From: Eubacterium sp.
GTDB taxonomy: Bacteria > Bacillota > Clostridia > Lachnospirales > Lachnospiraceae
Assembly: GCA_024698585.1 (NCBI GenBank)
Contig: JAILRB010000052.1
Coordinates: 20,928 to 84,927 of the forward strand
Direction of reading: 5' to 3'
DNA length: 64,000 nt
A program made the position numbers and the translations under genes. Below are positions 1-9,168 of the stretch, piece after piece. The notes beneath the pieces are model-generated. The model worked only from the letters and a program-made list of their open reading frames with translations, had not been told where the DNA came from and made no database searches. Each line of letters opens with the position of its first letter. Positions within the stretch are counted from its first letter, which is position 1.

Positions 1-1
1 T

Positions 2-829
2 GTACTTGCAATTTTCAAATATGTAGTTAACAGAAGACAGAAAGAAGAAAAACTTCTTGTAATCAAGGAATTACGCCAGACTCTGGAACGATTGGAAGCG
101 GCGAAACACGAAGAAGTCTATACAGAACGTCAGGTGGAACGAAAGAAAGAAAATCTGGAAAGCGTCCAGAACATGATTCGTATTGAAGAACAGAAGGAAT
201 TCGGCTTGGAAGACTACAGCGAAGACCTGAAAAAACTCAATGAAGAAAAGCGAAAGGTTCAGGAAGCAATTTCAAAATCCCAGTGGGTTTTGGAACAGAA
301 AAAAGAACGTGATATCGAAACCGAAAAGCGAATTGAAGAATTGAAGCATCGGGAAGAAAATATCCAGAAAGCAAAAATGGAGATTCAGGCGCTCCAGACT
401 GCAAAAGAAGAAATCGAAGAAATTGCCAACGAGATTCGAAACAGCTTCGGAAGAAAGCTGAACGAAAAAGCTTCAGAATACATGGGACACATTACAAACG
501 GAAAATACGATCAGTTATCCATTGATGAAAAACTGAACATCTCCGTACAGGGAAAGAATCATTTGATTTCTTCAAGTCGTCTCAGTAAGGGAACCGTAGA
601 GCAGATCTATATGTCTCTTCGTCTGGCAGCAACAGATATCATTTTTGAAACGGACAAAAAGCCGATTCTTCTGGATGATGCCTTTGCAATGTATGACAAT
701 AAACGAATGGGAAATACCCTTCGCTATATGTCAGAGCAAATGGAGCAGGTAATTGTTTTCTCCTGTCATACAAGAGAAAAATTACTGGCAGATAAGCTGG
801 GGCTGAATTACAACTTTATCAGACTGTAA
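2..829 (+). CDS. SMC/YhaN-like AAA ATPase, C-terminal part (cut by window start)
   Basis: The reading frame is open from base 2, so this is the 3' part (275 residues) of a longer gene; the TTG at 92 is not its start. The visible part opens with a short hydrophobic stretch (VLAIFKYVV), then a long Glu/Lys/Gln-rich coiled coil to about residue 145. The ATPase C-terminal half follows: signature-like LSKGTVEQIYMSLRLA and Walker B KPILLDDAFAMYD. This is the layout of SMC/RecN/YhaN-type ATPases. The hydrophobic piece would fit the membrane hairpin that YhaN-type proteins carry inside the coil. YhaN works with the YhaM/SbcD-like nuclease side in Bacillus; that partner would lie left of the window. 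The family is fairly sure, the exact role is not. Confidence 0.75.
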   Translation, partial: VLAIFKYVVNRRQKEEKLLVIKELRQTLERLEAAKHEEVYTERQVERKKENLESVQNMIRIEEQKEFGLEDYSEDLKKLNEEKRKVQEAISKSQWVLEQKKERDIETEKRIEELKHREENIQKAKMEIQALQTAKEEIEEIANEIRNSFGRKLNEKASEYMGHITNGKYDQLSIDEKLNISVQGKNHLISSSRLSKGTVEQIYMSLRLAATDIIFETDKKPILLDDAFAMYDNKRMGNTLRYMSEQMEQVIVFSCHTREKLLADKLGLNYNFIRL

Positions 830-862
830 AAAAGTCACGTTACTAATCCCTGCAAAATAGAA

Positions 863-897
863 AAGGGCTGAATGGCATTTTTTGCCGTTCAGCCCTT
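863..897 (-). terminator. Intrinsic terminator of the dnaD-dnaI-prs operon
   Basis: A 15-bp nearly perfect stem (AAGGGCTGAATGGCA pairing with TGCCGTTCAGCCCTT) lies just beyond the prs stop. Read leftwards it is followed by a T-rich tract (CTTTTCTATTTT). It may also stop the converging ATPase gene, though the T tract is poor in that direction. Confidence 0.8.
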
Positions 898-914
898 GCT
901 AATAACTATTTCTA

Positions 915-2090
915 TTATTTCTGTCCTTCCGTGTATTTTGTTACACGTTTCTTAATCTTTTCGTATGGATTTAATAAATCGCTGATAGAACTATCATGAT
1001 TTAATTTATCAATGAATAATGCTGTGTACTTAGCAACATCTACGTTGATGTACCATTCTCTTTCTAATAATTCAGGAGTCTGGTATACACAGTTTGTGGT
1101 CATAACCTTGCTGATTAATCCCTGTTCGTAAGCTTCGTCAAATTTCTCTAAACCATTTGTGAAGAGACCGAAAGTAGAAGCGACGAAGACTCTGTTTGCC
1201 TTTCGCATCTTTAACTGTTTTGCAACGTCTAACATACTGTCACCGGAAGAAATCATGTCATCAACGATGATAACGTCTTTTCCTTCGACGGATTCACCAA
1301 GATATTCATGAGCAACGATTGGGTTTCTACCATCAACAATTGTTGTATAGTCACGTCTCTTATAGAACATTCCCATGTTTACGCCTAAAACGTTTGCATA
1401 GTAAACAACACGTCCCATGGCGCCTTCGTCCGGACTGATCATCATTAAGTGATCTGCATCTATTTTAAGGTCATCAACATTTTTAAGAAGGTTTTTGATA
1501 AACTGATATGTTGGCATAATTGATTCAAAACCACTAACAGGAATTGCATTGTTAACACGTGGGTCGTGTGCATCGAAAGTTAAGATGTTATCTACCCCCA
1601 TGTTTACTAATTCCTGAAGCATTACTGCACAGTCCATAGATTCTCTTGCAGTACGTCTGTGCTGTCTGCTTTCGTAAAGGAAAGGCATGATGACAGTAAT
1701 TCTGTGTGCCTTACCGGCAGCTGCAGCAATAACTCTTTTGATATCTGCGTAGTGATCGTCCGGAGACATGTGATTCTTATGACCGCATACGGTATATTCA
1801 ATGCTGTAGTTTGTAACATCATCAATAATGTAAAGGTCACAACCTCTGACAGAATCTTTTAAGGTACATTTTGCTTCCCCGGTACCAAAACGTGGAGTGC
1901 TTACATCTAAAAGGTAAGAATCCTTAACATAACCCTGATAAGTGATTGGGGATTCCTTGGATTCCAGGCGTTCCTTTCTCCAGTCACTGATATATGCATC
2001 AACGGTATCGCATAACTGCTTGCTTCCGGATAATGCAACGATGGCTAATGGTCCTACTGGGATTGATTCAACATACTTTTGGTTTATCAT
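915..2090 (-). CDS. prs: Ribose-phosphate pyrophosphokinase (PRPP synthetase)
   Basis: Makes phosphoribosyl pyrophosphate from ribose 5-phosphate and ATP, the cytoplasmic precursor of nucleotides, His and Trp. The PRPP-binding loop VIIVDDMISSGDSM is at about residues 272-285, with an N-terminal phosphoribosyltransferase-like half containing DAHDPR. At 391 residues it is longer than the usual ~315 residue bacterial enzyme; the long form is common in Lachnospiraceae. GGAGG lies 10 nt before the ATG. It is the last gene of a leftward operon behind the dnaI-like gene (26-nt gap). The same gene neighbours spoVG and pth in Bacillus. Confidence 0.93.
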   Translation of the reverse strand: MINQKYVESIPVGPLAIVALSGSKQLCDTVDAYISDWRKERLESKESPITYQGYVKDSYLLDVSTPRFGTGEAKCTLKDSVRGCDLYIIDDVTNYSIEYTVCGHKNHMSPDDHYADIKRVIAAAAGKAHRITVIMPFLYESRQHRRTARESMDCAVMLQELVNMGVDNILTFDAHDPRVNNAIPVSGFESIMPTYQFIKNLLKNVDDLKIDADHLMMISPDEGAMGRVVYYANVLGVNMGMFYKRRDYTTIVDGRNPIVAHEYLGESVEGKDVIIVDDMISSGDSMLDVAKQLKMRKANRVFVASTFGLFTNGLEKFDEAYEQGLISKVMTTNCVYQTPELLEREWYINVDVAKYTALFIDKLNHDSSISDLLNPYEKIKKRVTKYTEGQK

Positions 2091-2116
2091 TTTGAAATTT
2101 CCTCCATTGTAAATGT

Positions 2117-3109
2117 TTAAACTGTATAGTTCTTTTTTATTCTTATATCATCACCAAAAATCTTCAGTGGCGTATAATTTCCAGCAGCTCTGGAAAAAAT
2201 ACGTTCCTCATACCGTTCCTGCAATTGCTGCAGAGAAAGGTTCGTAGAAATAATTGTAGATTTTTGATGTGTAAGACGTTCGTTAAGACAATCAAACAGG
2301 GAAGAATCCGTAAAGGAATTCGTCATTTCTGTTCCAAGATCGTCAATGATTAAAAGGTCACAGTGAATTAATTCATCCATGCTGATTTGCGAATAAACAG
2401 AATTGTTATCTCTTCGGAATGAATAATCAGCCATTAAATCAAATAACTGAACCGCAGACAAGTAAATCACGGAATAAGATTTTTCAATTAATTCCTTTGC
2501 AATGCAGTTAATCAAAAAGGTCTTTCCTGTACCTGCCCTGCCATAGAATAGCAGATTATCAAAGGTTTTGTCAAAGTGATTAATAAAATAATGACAATGA
2601 TCCATCACTGTTTCTATATTTTCGGCAGCGGAAATGCTGGTAGTTTCGTCGATATAATCCTCTGAATATAAGGAATAATCAAAGGTGTCAAAGTTTTCCC
2701 GGTCAAGAATTTCCTGTAATTCAGAACGGGAATATAAAAGTTTAATGATTTCGTCTTTCAGACAATGACAAGGCTTCTGGTTTACATAACCTGTATCCTT
2801 ACAATCCGGACAGGTAAAAATCTCGTCCAGATAATCAGCAGGAAAATGATTTGCCAGAAGAAGTGCTTTTTTTCGCTCTGAAATCACAGCGATGTCTTCT
2901 CGCAGGCTGTCCTTAAAGGTGTTATCTCCCTGTAAAGCGGATTTTGTGGCACGGAGTGCCAGCCCGGAAATCTCCTGATCTAATTCAGCCATTTCCGGAA
3001 TCAAGGTGTAAACTTCCTGAATCCGTTTTTCCATTTTCAATTTATTGGTAATGCGACGATCGTTATAGCGGTTTGCAATAACGTCGGCCTGATCTCTGGT
3101 AATTGCCAT
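2117..3109 (-). CDS. DnaI/DnaC-like helicase loader ATPase
   Basis: Replicative-helicase loader of the AAA+ DnaC/DnaI group, 330 residues, cytoplasmic. The N-terminal half is helical and carries a Cys-rich zinc-binding site (TCPDCKDTGY...KPCHC, about residues 99-116) as in DnaI-type loaders. The ATPase half has Walker A GRAGTGKT near residue 188 and Walker B LLIIDDLGTE. AGGAG lies 5 nt before the ATG. It sits 20 nt downstream of a DnaD-domain gene. The pair DnaD-domain protein plus loader is the usual primosome pair of Firmicutes, which supports the call. It could also be a generic IstB-like ATPase, but the zinc site argues against that. Confidence 0.88.
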   Translation of the reverse strand: MAITRDQADVIANRYNDRRITNKLKMEKRIQEVYTLIPEMAELDQEISGLALRATKSALQGDNTFKDSLREDIAVISERKKALLLANHFPADYLDEIFTCPDCKDTGYVNQKPCHCLKDEIIKLLYSRSELQEILDRENFDTFDYSLYSEDYIDETTSISAAENIETVMDHCHYFINHFDKTFDNLLFYGRAGTGKTFLINCIAKELIEKSYSVIYLSAVQLFDLMADYSFRRDNNSVYSQISMDELIHCDLLIIDDLGTEMTNSFTDSSLFDCLNERLTHQKSTIISTNLSLQQLQERYEERIFSRAAGNYTPLKIFGDDIRIKKNYTV

Positions 3110-3129
3110 AAATTCTCCTAAAAAGCAGA

Positions 3130-4245
3130 TTATTCCGCATCACTTTTCTTGGATGACTTTAATTTTTTATCTCTGCTGGAAAGTAATTTTTTCTCTAAAT
3201 CGTTATAATCGTAATGTCGCTGTTCAAAGGACTTTGCACGCTTCGGGCGTGAAACAGTTACCTTAGGTCTTACAGATTGCTTAAAATCCTCAGAATGGGC
3301 CTTGTCCAATGCTTCAATGGCTTCTAAGGAGAAGGCTTTGTTCTGGAACCAGTTGGTAAGAGTCTTGTCCGTGTATGGAAAACTTCCGGTATGGATGTGT
3401 TCCATGGTACGATTACAAGCTTCTATAATAATATCGTCAGAAAAACCGTACTCATTCGTCCATTTTGAAACATAGGAAATGTCCTTCTTAATCGGTGTTT
3501 TTGCGTCTAAGCCAAATATCTTATAAATGCTCTGGAAGATGGCACGACGAAGCAGTTCATCGTTTTTCGCATCGGTGGAATTATCGATGCCGCGACGGGC
3601 ATATTCCACAGCCTGCTTTTCAATGGCACGTAGCGTTTTGTTTCCCATGGAAATACAAGTTTCCATAATGTATTCAATAAAGTCCACGCTGAATTTCAAA
3701 CCATCTAACATATAGATAATGGAATTTACGTCCGAAGAGGTTAATGTTTTTCCTAAATAAGTCTGGGCAAGGAAGGTCAAATGCTGAAGTTCCTCATTGC
3801 CTGAGAACTGACGAATTTCTGCAGCGGTATATTTCTTCTTGGAAGGAATAATGATTCCGGAACTTTCCGGAACGGCTGCGGAAAAACTTTCCCCAGATGC
3901 TTTTGCTAAAACCGGGGTCTCCACAACGACCTCAGTTTTTTTCACCGGCTCAAACTTAATTCCGGAGATTTCCTTCTTACTATTAAAGGACAGAGAAAGG
4001 AGTCCCTGATCTGACCAGTAATTCAGTGCTCGTACAACATCGGAATCCAGAAGCTGGAACTGATCTGCAATGTGCTCTGTAGAAAAATCTGCAGGGATTG
4101 CAGTAGTACTGTGCACCAGGCGTAATAAATGAAGGTAAATCTTAACAAATTCCCCATTCGCAGTTGGCATATATTCATCTATAAAAATATTTGAAACAGA
4201 TGTGAAGTCTGAGAAGACTCCTCTGTCTAAAACCAATTTACACAT
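3130..4245 (-). CDS. DnaD-domain replication initiation protein
   Basis: A 371-residue DnaD/DnaB-type primosomal protein. The N-terminal ~100 residues look like a winged-helix region (STEHIADQFQLLDSDVVRALNYW). The C-terminal third carries the DnaD domain (about residues 230-315) with the conserved YVSKWTNEYGFSDDIIIEAC and TDKTLTNWFQNKAF motifs. The tail is Lys/Arg-rich. It heads a leftward operon with the helicase loader and prs and has a clear promoter at 4289-4316. In Bacillus DnaD and DnaB help load the helicase at origins and restart sites. The assignment to the family is firm; which of the two paralogous roles it fills is open. Confidence 0.88.
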   Translation of the reverse strand: MCKLVLDRGVFSDFTSVSNIFIDEYMPTANGEFVKIYLHLLRLVHSTTAIPADFSTEHIADQFQLLDSDVVRALNYWSDQGLLSLSFNSKKEISGIKFEPVKKTEVVVETPVLAKASGESFSAAVPESSGIIIPSKKKYTAAEIRQFSGNEELQHLTFLAQTYLGKTLTSSDVNSIIYMLDGLKFSVDFIEYIMETCISMGNKTLRAIEKQAVEYARRGIDNSTDAKNDELLRRAIFQSIYKIFGLDAKTPIKKDISYVSKWTNEYGFSDDIIIEACNRTMEHIHTGSFPYTDKTLTNWFQNKAFSLEAIEALDKAHSEDFKQSVRPKVTVSRPKRAKSFEQRHYDYNDLEKKLLSSRDKKLKSSKKSDAE

Positions 4246-4288
4246 TTTGCTCTACTCTCTATTCGTTAGTCTTGTCTTTCCTTAAAAG

Positions 4289-4316
4289 AGTATAGCAAAA
4301 AAAATGGAAAAATCAA
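4289..4316 (-). promoter_or_regulatory. Promoter of the dnaD-dnaI-prs operon
   Basis: Read leftwards: -35 TTGATT (4311-4316), 16-nt spacer, extended -10 TGCTATACT (TATACT at 4289-4294). The leader to the ATG is about 40 nt. It shares the 13-mer TTGATTTTTCCAT with the murC promoter. Confidence 0.7.
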
Positions 4317-4474
4317 CATCACAAATTGGCTGAAAAGCCCATTATTAAAGGGTTTCAAAGGGGTGTTAATAATGTTAATAGTGATGATAACAAAATAAAA
4401 TAATTTGTCGAAAACTGTCGCTTTCCCCATTGTAAAAGGACTCGGACAGGTTTCTGAATCGTGAAGTTATGTAA

Positions 4475-4522
4475 ACAAAAATCCACAAATCTTTGTTAAT
4501 AAAATTCAGCAAAAATTTGTGG
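4475..4522 (-). terminator. Intrinsic terminator of murC
   Basis: Inverted repeat with 13-nt arms (CCACAAATCTTTG at 4483-4495, CAAAAATTTGTGG at 4510-4522), one mismatch, 14-nt loop. Read leftwards it is followed by ATTTTTGTTT. It lies just past the murC stop. Together with the promoter at 4289-4316 it accounts for the 290-nt gap between murC and the dnaD-like gene. Confidence 0.75.
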
Positions 4523-4535
4523 AAATGTTAATAGA

Positions 4536-5918
4536 TTATTTTTTTAACAGGTCTTCCCCGATGTTTACTACGTCTCCGGCTCCCATAGTTATTAACAAGT
4601 CATTTTCTTTACAATTTTTTAATAAAAATTGTTCAATTTCTTCGAAAGACGGGAAATAGTATGTTTCGGTTCCGATTTTTTCGATTTCATTTTTTACATC
4701 TTCGGAACTAATGCCCAAAGTGTTCTTTTCTCTGGCGGCATAAATGTCTGCCAAAACTACGGCGTCTGCCTTGGAAAGTTCCTGTGCAAATTCATGCAGC
4801 AGGGCTTTGGTTCGGGTGTAAGTGTGTGGCTGGAATACAATCCACATCTTCTTATGAGGATAATGTTTTGCAGTCTTAATTGTAGCGCGGATTTCATCCG
4901 GATGATGTGCATAGTCATCAATGACAGTAAATCCATTCACTTTTCCCTTGTACTGGAAACGACGATCCGTTCCACCGTACTGCTGAAGCCCTTTAAGAAT
5001 ATCTTCATCCTTTAATCCAAGGACGTGCGCTGTAGCGATAGCTGCCAGAGAATTATAAATATTATGTTCTCCGGTAACGCCTAAAGTAATATGTGCAATG
5101 ACCTTTCCGTTCTTTACTAAATCGTAAGAACCATGGGCAAAATCATCATAAGTAATGTTTGTGGCACTGTAATCACTCTTATTCGGGTCAGAACCAACGG
5201 TAATCACGTTACACTTCAGTCCTTCTGTGAAGTATTCCACGTTTTCAATGTCACTGTTAATGACTAAAGTACCGTCTTCCGGAATCAATGATGCATAAAC
5301 TTTAAAACTGTGTCTGATGTCGTCTAAATCCTTGAAGAAATCCAGATGATCTGCAGCAACATTTAAGATAATACCGATTTTTGGTGGGAAAGAATGAAAA
5401 CTATTGGTATATTCGCAGGATTCCGTAATGATATGCTCGGAATGTCCTACTCTGGTATTTCCCTTGATGGTTGGCATAATTCCACCGACCAAAATAGTAG
5501 GATCTGTGTCTGCTTCCAATAAAATCTGAGAAATCATGGAAGTGGTTGTGGTTTTTCCATGAGTTCCGGATACACCAATGGATTCCTTGTAATTTTTCAT
5601 GATTTGTCCGAGAAATTCGGCACGGGTTAATAAAGGAATATTTTTTTCGGTTGCAGCCACTAATTCCGGGTTATCTGCCTTCACTGCAGCTGTATATATT
5701 AAAACATCTACATCATCAGCAACATTGGAAGCCTGCTGTCCATAAAAAACAGTGGCACCTAAAGATTCCAGATGCTTTGTGATTTCTGATTCTCTGGAAT
5801 CAGAACCGGTTACCGTAAAACCACGGGAAAGCATAATCTCGGCCAAGCCACTCATGCTGATGCCACCAATTCCGGTAAAATGTAATTTCGCCGGAACGTC
5901 AAAATTTAATTGATACAT
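4536..5918 (-). CDS. murC: UDP-N-acetylmuramate--L-alanine ligase
   Basis: Adds L-alanine to UDP-MurNAc in the cytoplasmic phase of peptidoglycan synthesis. The N-terminal FTGIGGISMSGLAEIML is the MurC UDP-binding loop; GTHGKTTTTSM (about residues 115-125) is the Mur-ligase P-loop; DDYAHHPDE, typical of MurC, follows in the last third. The start is set at 5918 because GGAG lies 6 nt before this ATG; an upstream in-frame ATG at 5999 would add 27 residues at the predicted transcription start and lacks a good site. At 460 residues it has the usual length. It is transcribed alone, between its own promoter and terminator. Confidence 0.94.
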   Translation of the reverse strand: MYQLNFDVPAKLHFTGIGGISMSGLAEIMLSRGFTVTGSDSRESEITKHLESLGATVFYGQQASNVADDVDVLIYTAAVKADNPELVAATEKNIPLLTRAEFLGQIMKNYKESIGVSGTHGKTTTTSMISQILLEADTDPTILVGGIMPTIKGNTRVGHSEHIITESCEYTNSFHSFPPKIGIILNVAADHLDFFKDLDDIRHSFKVYASLIPEDGTLVINSDIENVEYFTEGLKCNVITVGSDPNKSDYSATNITYDDFAHGSYDLVKNGKVIAHITLGVTGEHNIYNSLAAIATAHVLGLKDEDILKGLQQYGGTDRRFQYKGKVNGFTVIDDYAHHPDEIRATIKTAKHYPHKKMWIVFQPHTYTRTKALLHEFAQELSKADAVVLADIYAAREKNTLGISSEDVKNEIEKIGTETYYFPSFEEIEQFLLKNCKENDLLITMGAGDVVNIGEDLLKK

Positions 5919-5956
5919 AATAAACTCCATTCCGCTACCAGGTAGCACAATTCGTA

Positions 5957-6001
5957 AAATGCGTAAGAAAACCCTTTTAATAGGAAATGATTTACGCATT
6001 T
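5957..6001. repeat. Inverted repeat in the murC leader, over the transcription start
   Basis: Perfect 10-bp arms AAATGCGTAA (5957-5966) and TTACGCATTT (5992-6001), 25 nt apart. The distal arm covers the predicted murC start point (about 5998). It could be an operator or a leader hairpin. Confidence 0.5.
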
Positions 6002-6004
6002 ATA

Positions 6005-6032
6005 AGTATACAATTATTTATGGAAAAATCAA
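6005..6032 (-). promoter_or_regulatory. Promoter of murC
   Basis: Read leftwards: -35 TTGATT (6027-6032), 16-nt spacer, -10 TATACT (6005-6010). Leader of about 80 nt. The -35 region begins the same 13-mer (TTGATTTTTCCAT) as the dnaD operon promoter. The 332-nt gap between murC and glgC holds this promoter and the glgC promoter. Confidence 0.7.
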
Positions 6033-6140
6033 ACGGAAAACAATGAATTACAAAAATCATAGATGGTAATTGTGGAATGTGCACAAGAAATGTCGAAATA
6101 TGATAAAAAAAAGGGTAAAAATCGATAAGAAAATCTCGAA

Positions 6141-6175
6141 AAACCCTTTAAATCAAAGGGGTTTGATGATATAAT
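6141..6175 (+). promoter_or_regulatory. glgC promoter with overlapping inverted repeat
   Basis: Extended -10 TGATATAAT (TATAAT at 6170-6175); the -35 (TTTAAA) is poor. An inverted repeat AAACCCTTT / AAAGGGGTTT (6141-6164, one bulged base) covers the -35 to -10 spacer, where a repressor or activator could bind. Leader of about 70 nt. Confidence 0.5.
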
Positions 6176-6250
6176 CAAATGTACAAATACCACACGGACG
6201 GGTATACGAAGAATGGTCCGGACTTAAATTTATGCAACGAGGTGATAGAC

Positions 6251-7522
6251 ATGATTAAAAAAGAGATGATTGCGATGCTGCTTGCAGGTGGACAAGGAAG
6301 CCGTCTGGGTGTATTGACAGCGAAAGTCGCGAAACCGGCAGTTGCTTTTGGAGGAAAGTATAAGATTATTGATTTCCCATTAAGCAACTGTATTAATTCA
6401 GGAATTGATACGGTAGGTGTGTTGACACAGTATCAACCACTCCGCTTAAATGCCCATATTGGCATTGGTATTCCTTGGGATCTAGATCGAAACATTGGAG
6501 GGGTCACGGTTCTTCCTCCATATGAAAAGAGCCAAAATACGGAGTGGTACACAGGAACGGCGAATGCTATTTATCAGAATTTAGAGTACATGGAGTCCTA
6601 CAATCCTGATTATGTCCTGATTTTGTCAGGAGATCATATCTATAAAATGGATTATGAAGTGATGTTGGATTATCATAAGGCGAATAATTCAGATGTAACC
6701 ATTGCAGCGATGCCGGTTCCATGGGAAGAAGCAGGACGTTTTGGAGTTGTGGTAGCAGATGAGAATCATCAGATTACCGAGTTCCAGGAAAAGCCTGAGA
6801 ATCCTAAGAGTAACTTGGCTTCTATGGGTATTTATATCTTTAGTTGGCCGGTTCTTAGAGAGGCGTTGATTAAGTTAAAGGATCAGCCGAATTGTGATTT
6901 TGGTATGCATGTTATTCCATATGTACATCAGAACGGAAAACGAATTTTTGCATATGAGTACACAGGATATTGGAAAGATGTAGGAACTTTAAAATCATAT
7001 TGGGAAGCAAATATGGAATTAATTGATATTGTTCCTGAGTTCAATCTTTATGAAGAGTTCTGGAAGATTTACACTAAGAATGATGCATTACCACCACAGT
7101 ACCTGTCTGCAGAGTCTAAGGTAGAACGTAGTATCGTTGGTGAAGGCTGTGATATCTGTGGAGGGGTATATAACTCCGTAATCAGTGCAGATGTTGAAGT
7201 GGAGGAAGGAGCAGAGGTTCACGATTCTATCATTATGCAGGGTTGTAAGATTAAAAAGGGAACGAAGATTTACAATTCTATCATTGCTGAAAATGTAGAA
7301 GTTGGAGAAAATGTTACGATTGGTGTAGGGAAATACGCAGACAGCCAGTTAAGTGAGAAGGTTTATAACTGTGAACTTGCTGTAATCGGTGAGAACTCTA
7401 AAATACCGGATGGTGTAACGATTGGACAGAATGTTGCGATTTCAGGAAAGACAGAAATATCAGATTACCCTGACGGAAAACTCCCATCAGGAGGCTATAT
7501 AGTTAAGGCAGGTGAGATTTAA
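6251..7522 (+). CDS. glgC: Glucose-1-phosphate adenylyltransferase, catalytic subunit
   Basis: Makes ADP-glucose from glucose 1-phosphate and ATP, the committed step of glycogen synthesis. N-terminal nucleotidyltransferase fold with GGQGSRLG (residues 10-17) and [19 protein letters not shown]; sugar-binding EKPENP near residue 165; the C-terminal ~120 residues form a left-handed beta-helix of hexapeptide repeats. The ATG at 6251 is chosen because AGGTGAT lies just ahead and the 423-residue product starts right before the nucleotide loop; the open frame extends 24 codons upstream without a good site. Its stop overlaps the glgD start (TAATG), so the two subunits are coupled. No glycogen synthase is nearby. 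Confidence 0.95.
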   Translation: MIKKEMIAMLLAGGQGSRLGVLTAKVAKPAVAFGGKYKIIDFPLSNCINSGIDTVGVLTQYQPLRLNAHIGIGIPWDLDRNIGGVTVLPPYEKSQNTEWYTGTANAIYQNLEYMESYNPDYVLILSGDHIYKMDYEVMLDYHKANNSDVTIAAMPVPWEEAGRFGVVVADENHQITEFQEKPENPKSNLASMGIYIFSWPVLREALIKLKDQPNCDFGMHVIPYVHQNGKRIFAYEYTGYWKDVGTLKSYWEANMELIDIVPEFNLYEEFWKIYTKNDALPPQYLSAESKVERSIVGEGCDICGGVYNSVISADVEVEEGAEVHDSIIMQGCKIKKGTKIYNSIIAENVEVGENVTIGVGKYADSQLSEKVYNCELAVIGENSKIPDGVTIGQNVAISGKTEISDYPDGKLPSGGYIVKAGEI

Positions 7523-8643
7523 TGAGGGCAGTTGGAATTATTTTAGCAGGTGGAAATAACAGTAAGATGCAGGATCTTTCGAAGAAGAGAGCTGTCGGAG
7601 CGATGCCATTGGCAGGTAGCTACAGAGCGATTGATTTTGCACTGAGTAATATGACAAATTCACATATTCAGAAGGTGGCTGTACTGACACAGTATAATGC
7701 CCTTTCATTGAATGAACATTTAAGCTCATCAAAATGGTGGGACTTTGGTAGAAAACAGGGCGGACTTTATGTATTTACTCCATCCATCACATCGGATAAT
7801 GGATTCTGGTATCGTGGAACTGCAGATGCGATTGCACAGAACATTGCATTCTTAAAGAAGAGCCATGAACCGTATGTAATCATCGCTTCCGGTGATGCAA
7901 TCTATAAGATGGATTATAATAAAGTATTAGAAAAACATGTTGAAACCGGTGCGGATATTACGATTGTAGGAAAGGAAATGCCGGAAGGTACAGACGTTTC
8001 CGCATATGGAGTAATATCAACGGATGAATCCGGAAGAGTTACGGACTTCGTCGAAAAACCAATAGACAGCACAAACACATTTGTTTCCACAGGAATTTAT
8101 GTGATTCGAAGAAGATTGCTGATTCAGTTGGTGGAAGAATGTTCCGCAGCAGATCAGTATGATTTGGTTTCAGACATTATTATCAGAAACAAGGATGCAA
8201 AGAGAATATTTGCGTATAAGATGGACTCATATTGGAAGAACATTGCCAGCGTTCAAAATTACTTTGACGCAAACATGGATTTCTTAAAGAAGGATGTTCG
8301 TGATTTCTTCTTTAAACAATATCCGGATGTTTATTCTAAGGTCGAAGATTTGCCGCCGGCAAAATATAACCCGGGTTCTAACGTAGGTAACAGTCTTGTG
8401 TCTAGTGGATGTATTATTAATGGTGAGGTACAGGGTTCCGTTATTTTTAAGCAGGCATACATAGGAAATAATTGTGTGGTGAAGAATTCCATTATCATGA
8501 ACGACGTATATATCGGTGATGGAGCAGTGATTGAGAACTGTATTATTGAAAGCCACAGCACGATTAATCCGAATGAAAAGCTTGGTAATTCTGACGGAAA
8601 CGTGGAAATAATTAACGAGAGAAATTTTAGATATAGTCTATAA
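7522..8643 (+). CDS. glgD: GlgD, regulatory-type subunit of ADP-glucose pyrophosphorylase
   Basis: A 373-residue GlgC paralogue. The same fold is visible ([16 protein letters not shown]-terminal hexapeptide repeats with [15 protein letters not shown]), but the nucleotide loop GGQGSRLG of GlgC is GGNNSKMQ here. This fits the known division of work in Firmicutes, where GlgD is poorly active or inactive alone and raises the activity of a GlgC/GlgD heterotetramer. The start overlaps the glgC stop by one base. It is followed 17 nt later by spoVG, probably in the same transcript. Confidence 0.92.
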   Translation: MRAVGIILAGGNNSKMQDLSKKRAVGAMPLAGSYRAIDFALSNMTNSHIQKVAVLTQYNALSLNEHLSSSKWWDFGRKQGGLYVFTPSITSDNGFWYRGTADAIAQNIAFLKKSHEPYVIIASGDAIYKMDYNKVLEKHVETGADITIVGKEMPEGTDVSAYGVISTDESGRVTDFVEKPIDSTNTFVSTGIYVIRRRLLIQLVEECSAADQYDLVSDIIIRNKDAKRIFAYKMDSYWKNIASVQNYFDANMDFLKKDVRDFFFKQYPDVYSKVEDLPPAKYNPGSNVGNSLVSSGCIINGEVQGSVIFKQAYIGNNCVVKNSIIMNDVYIGDGAVIENCIIESHSTINPNEKLGNSDGNVEIINERNFRYSL

Positions 8644-8660
8644 TAGAAAAGGAGCGGCAT

Positions 8661-8933
8661 ATGAATATAACAGACGTAAGAGTTAGAAAGATGACAAAAG
8701 AAGGTAAGATGAAGGCTGTAGTATCTATTACCATTGATGGCGAATTCGTAGTTCATGACATCAAGGTAGTAGAAGGCGAAAAGGGATTATTCATTGCAAT
8801 GCCTAGCAGAAAGGCAGCAGATGGCGAATACAGAGATATTGCTCATCCAATTAATTCCGAAACACGTAGCTCTATTCAGCAGATTGTTTTAGATGCTTAC
8901 GAAAAAGCTTTATTAGAGCCGGATGAAGCATAA
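8661..8933 (+). CDS. spoVG: SpoVG, small RNA-binding septation/sporulation regulator
   Basis: 90 residues, full length for SpoVG. The start [11 protein letters not shown] and the motif [24 protein letters not shown] are near-diagnostic. SpoVG family proteins bind RNA and affect sporulation, cell division and surface polysaccharide or virulence genes in several Firmicutes. AAAGGAG precedes the ATG. It lies 17 nt after glgD and ends at a strong terminator, so it is probably the last gene of glgC-glgD-spoVG. Bacillus spoVG also neighbours prs, pth and mfd. A role in controlling the nearby polysaccharide island is possible but not shown by the sequence. Confidence 0.96.
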   Translation: MNITDVRVRKMTKEGKMKAVVSITIDGEFVVHDIKVVEGEKGLFIAMPSRKAADGEYRDIAHPINSETRSSIQQIVLDAYEKALLEPDEA

Positions 8934-8987
8934 CGGAAATGCTTCAAACCTAGCGGGAATCGTTGTAAAAACGTTTTTTGAGGAAAA

Positions 8988-9018
8988 GAGAACTGAGAAC
9001 TCAGTTCTCTTTTTTTTT
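8988..9018 (+). terminator. Intrinsic terminator after spoVG
   Basis: Perfect 10-bp stem GAGAACTGAG / CTCAGTTCTC with a 2-nt loop as drawn, followed by nine T. Very strong. Confidence 0.93.
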
Positions 9019-9168
9019 GTGAAAAATATGAAAAAAGAGGGGAGAGTCTTCTGATAATCTTAGGAAAATTAGTGAAAAAAGCGAAAAAAACAGGAAGTAT
9101 TGCTGAAAACATTTTTGAAAAGTAGTATGGACTTAAACAGGTTAAAAAAGAGAGATAGGAGGCTTATA

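Noticed and set aside
5919..5999. N-terminal extension of murC (27 residues)
   Set aside because: The upstream ATG lies at the predicted transcription start and has no binding site, while the ATG at 5918 has GGAG at the right distance and fits the family length.
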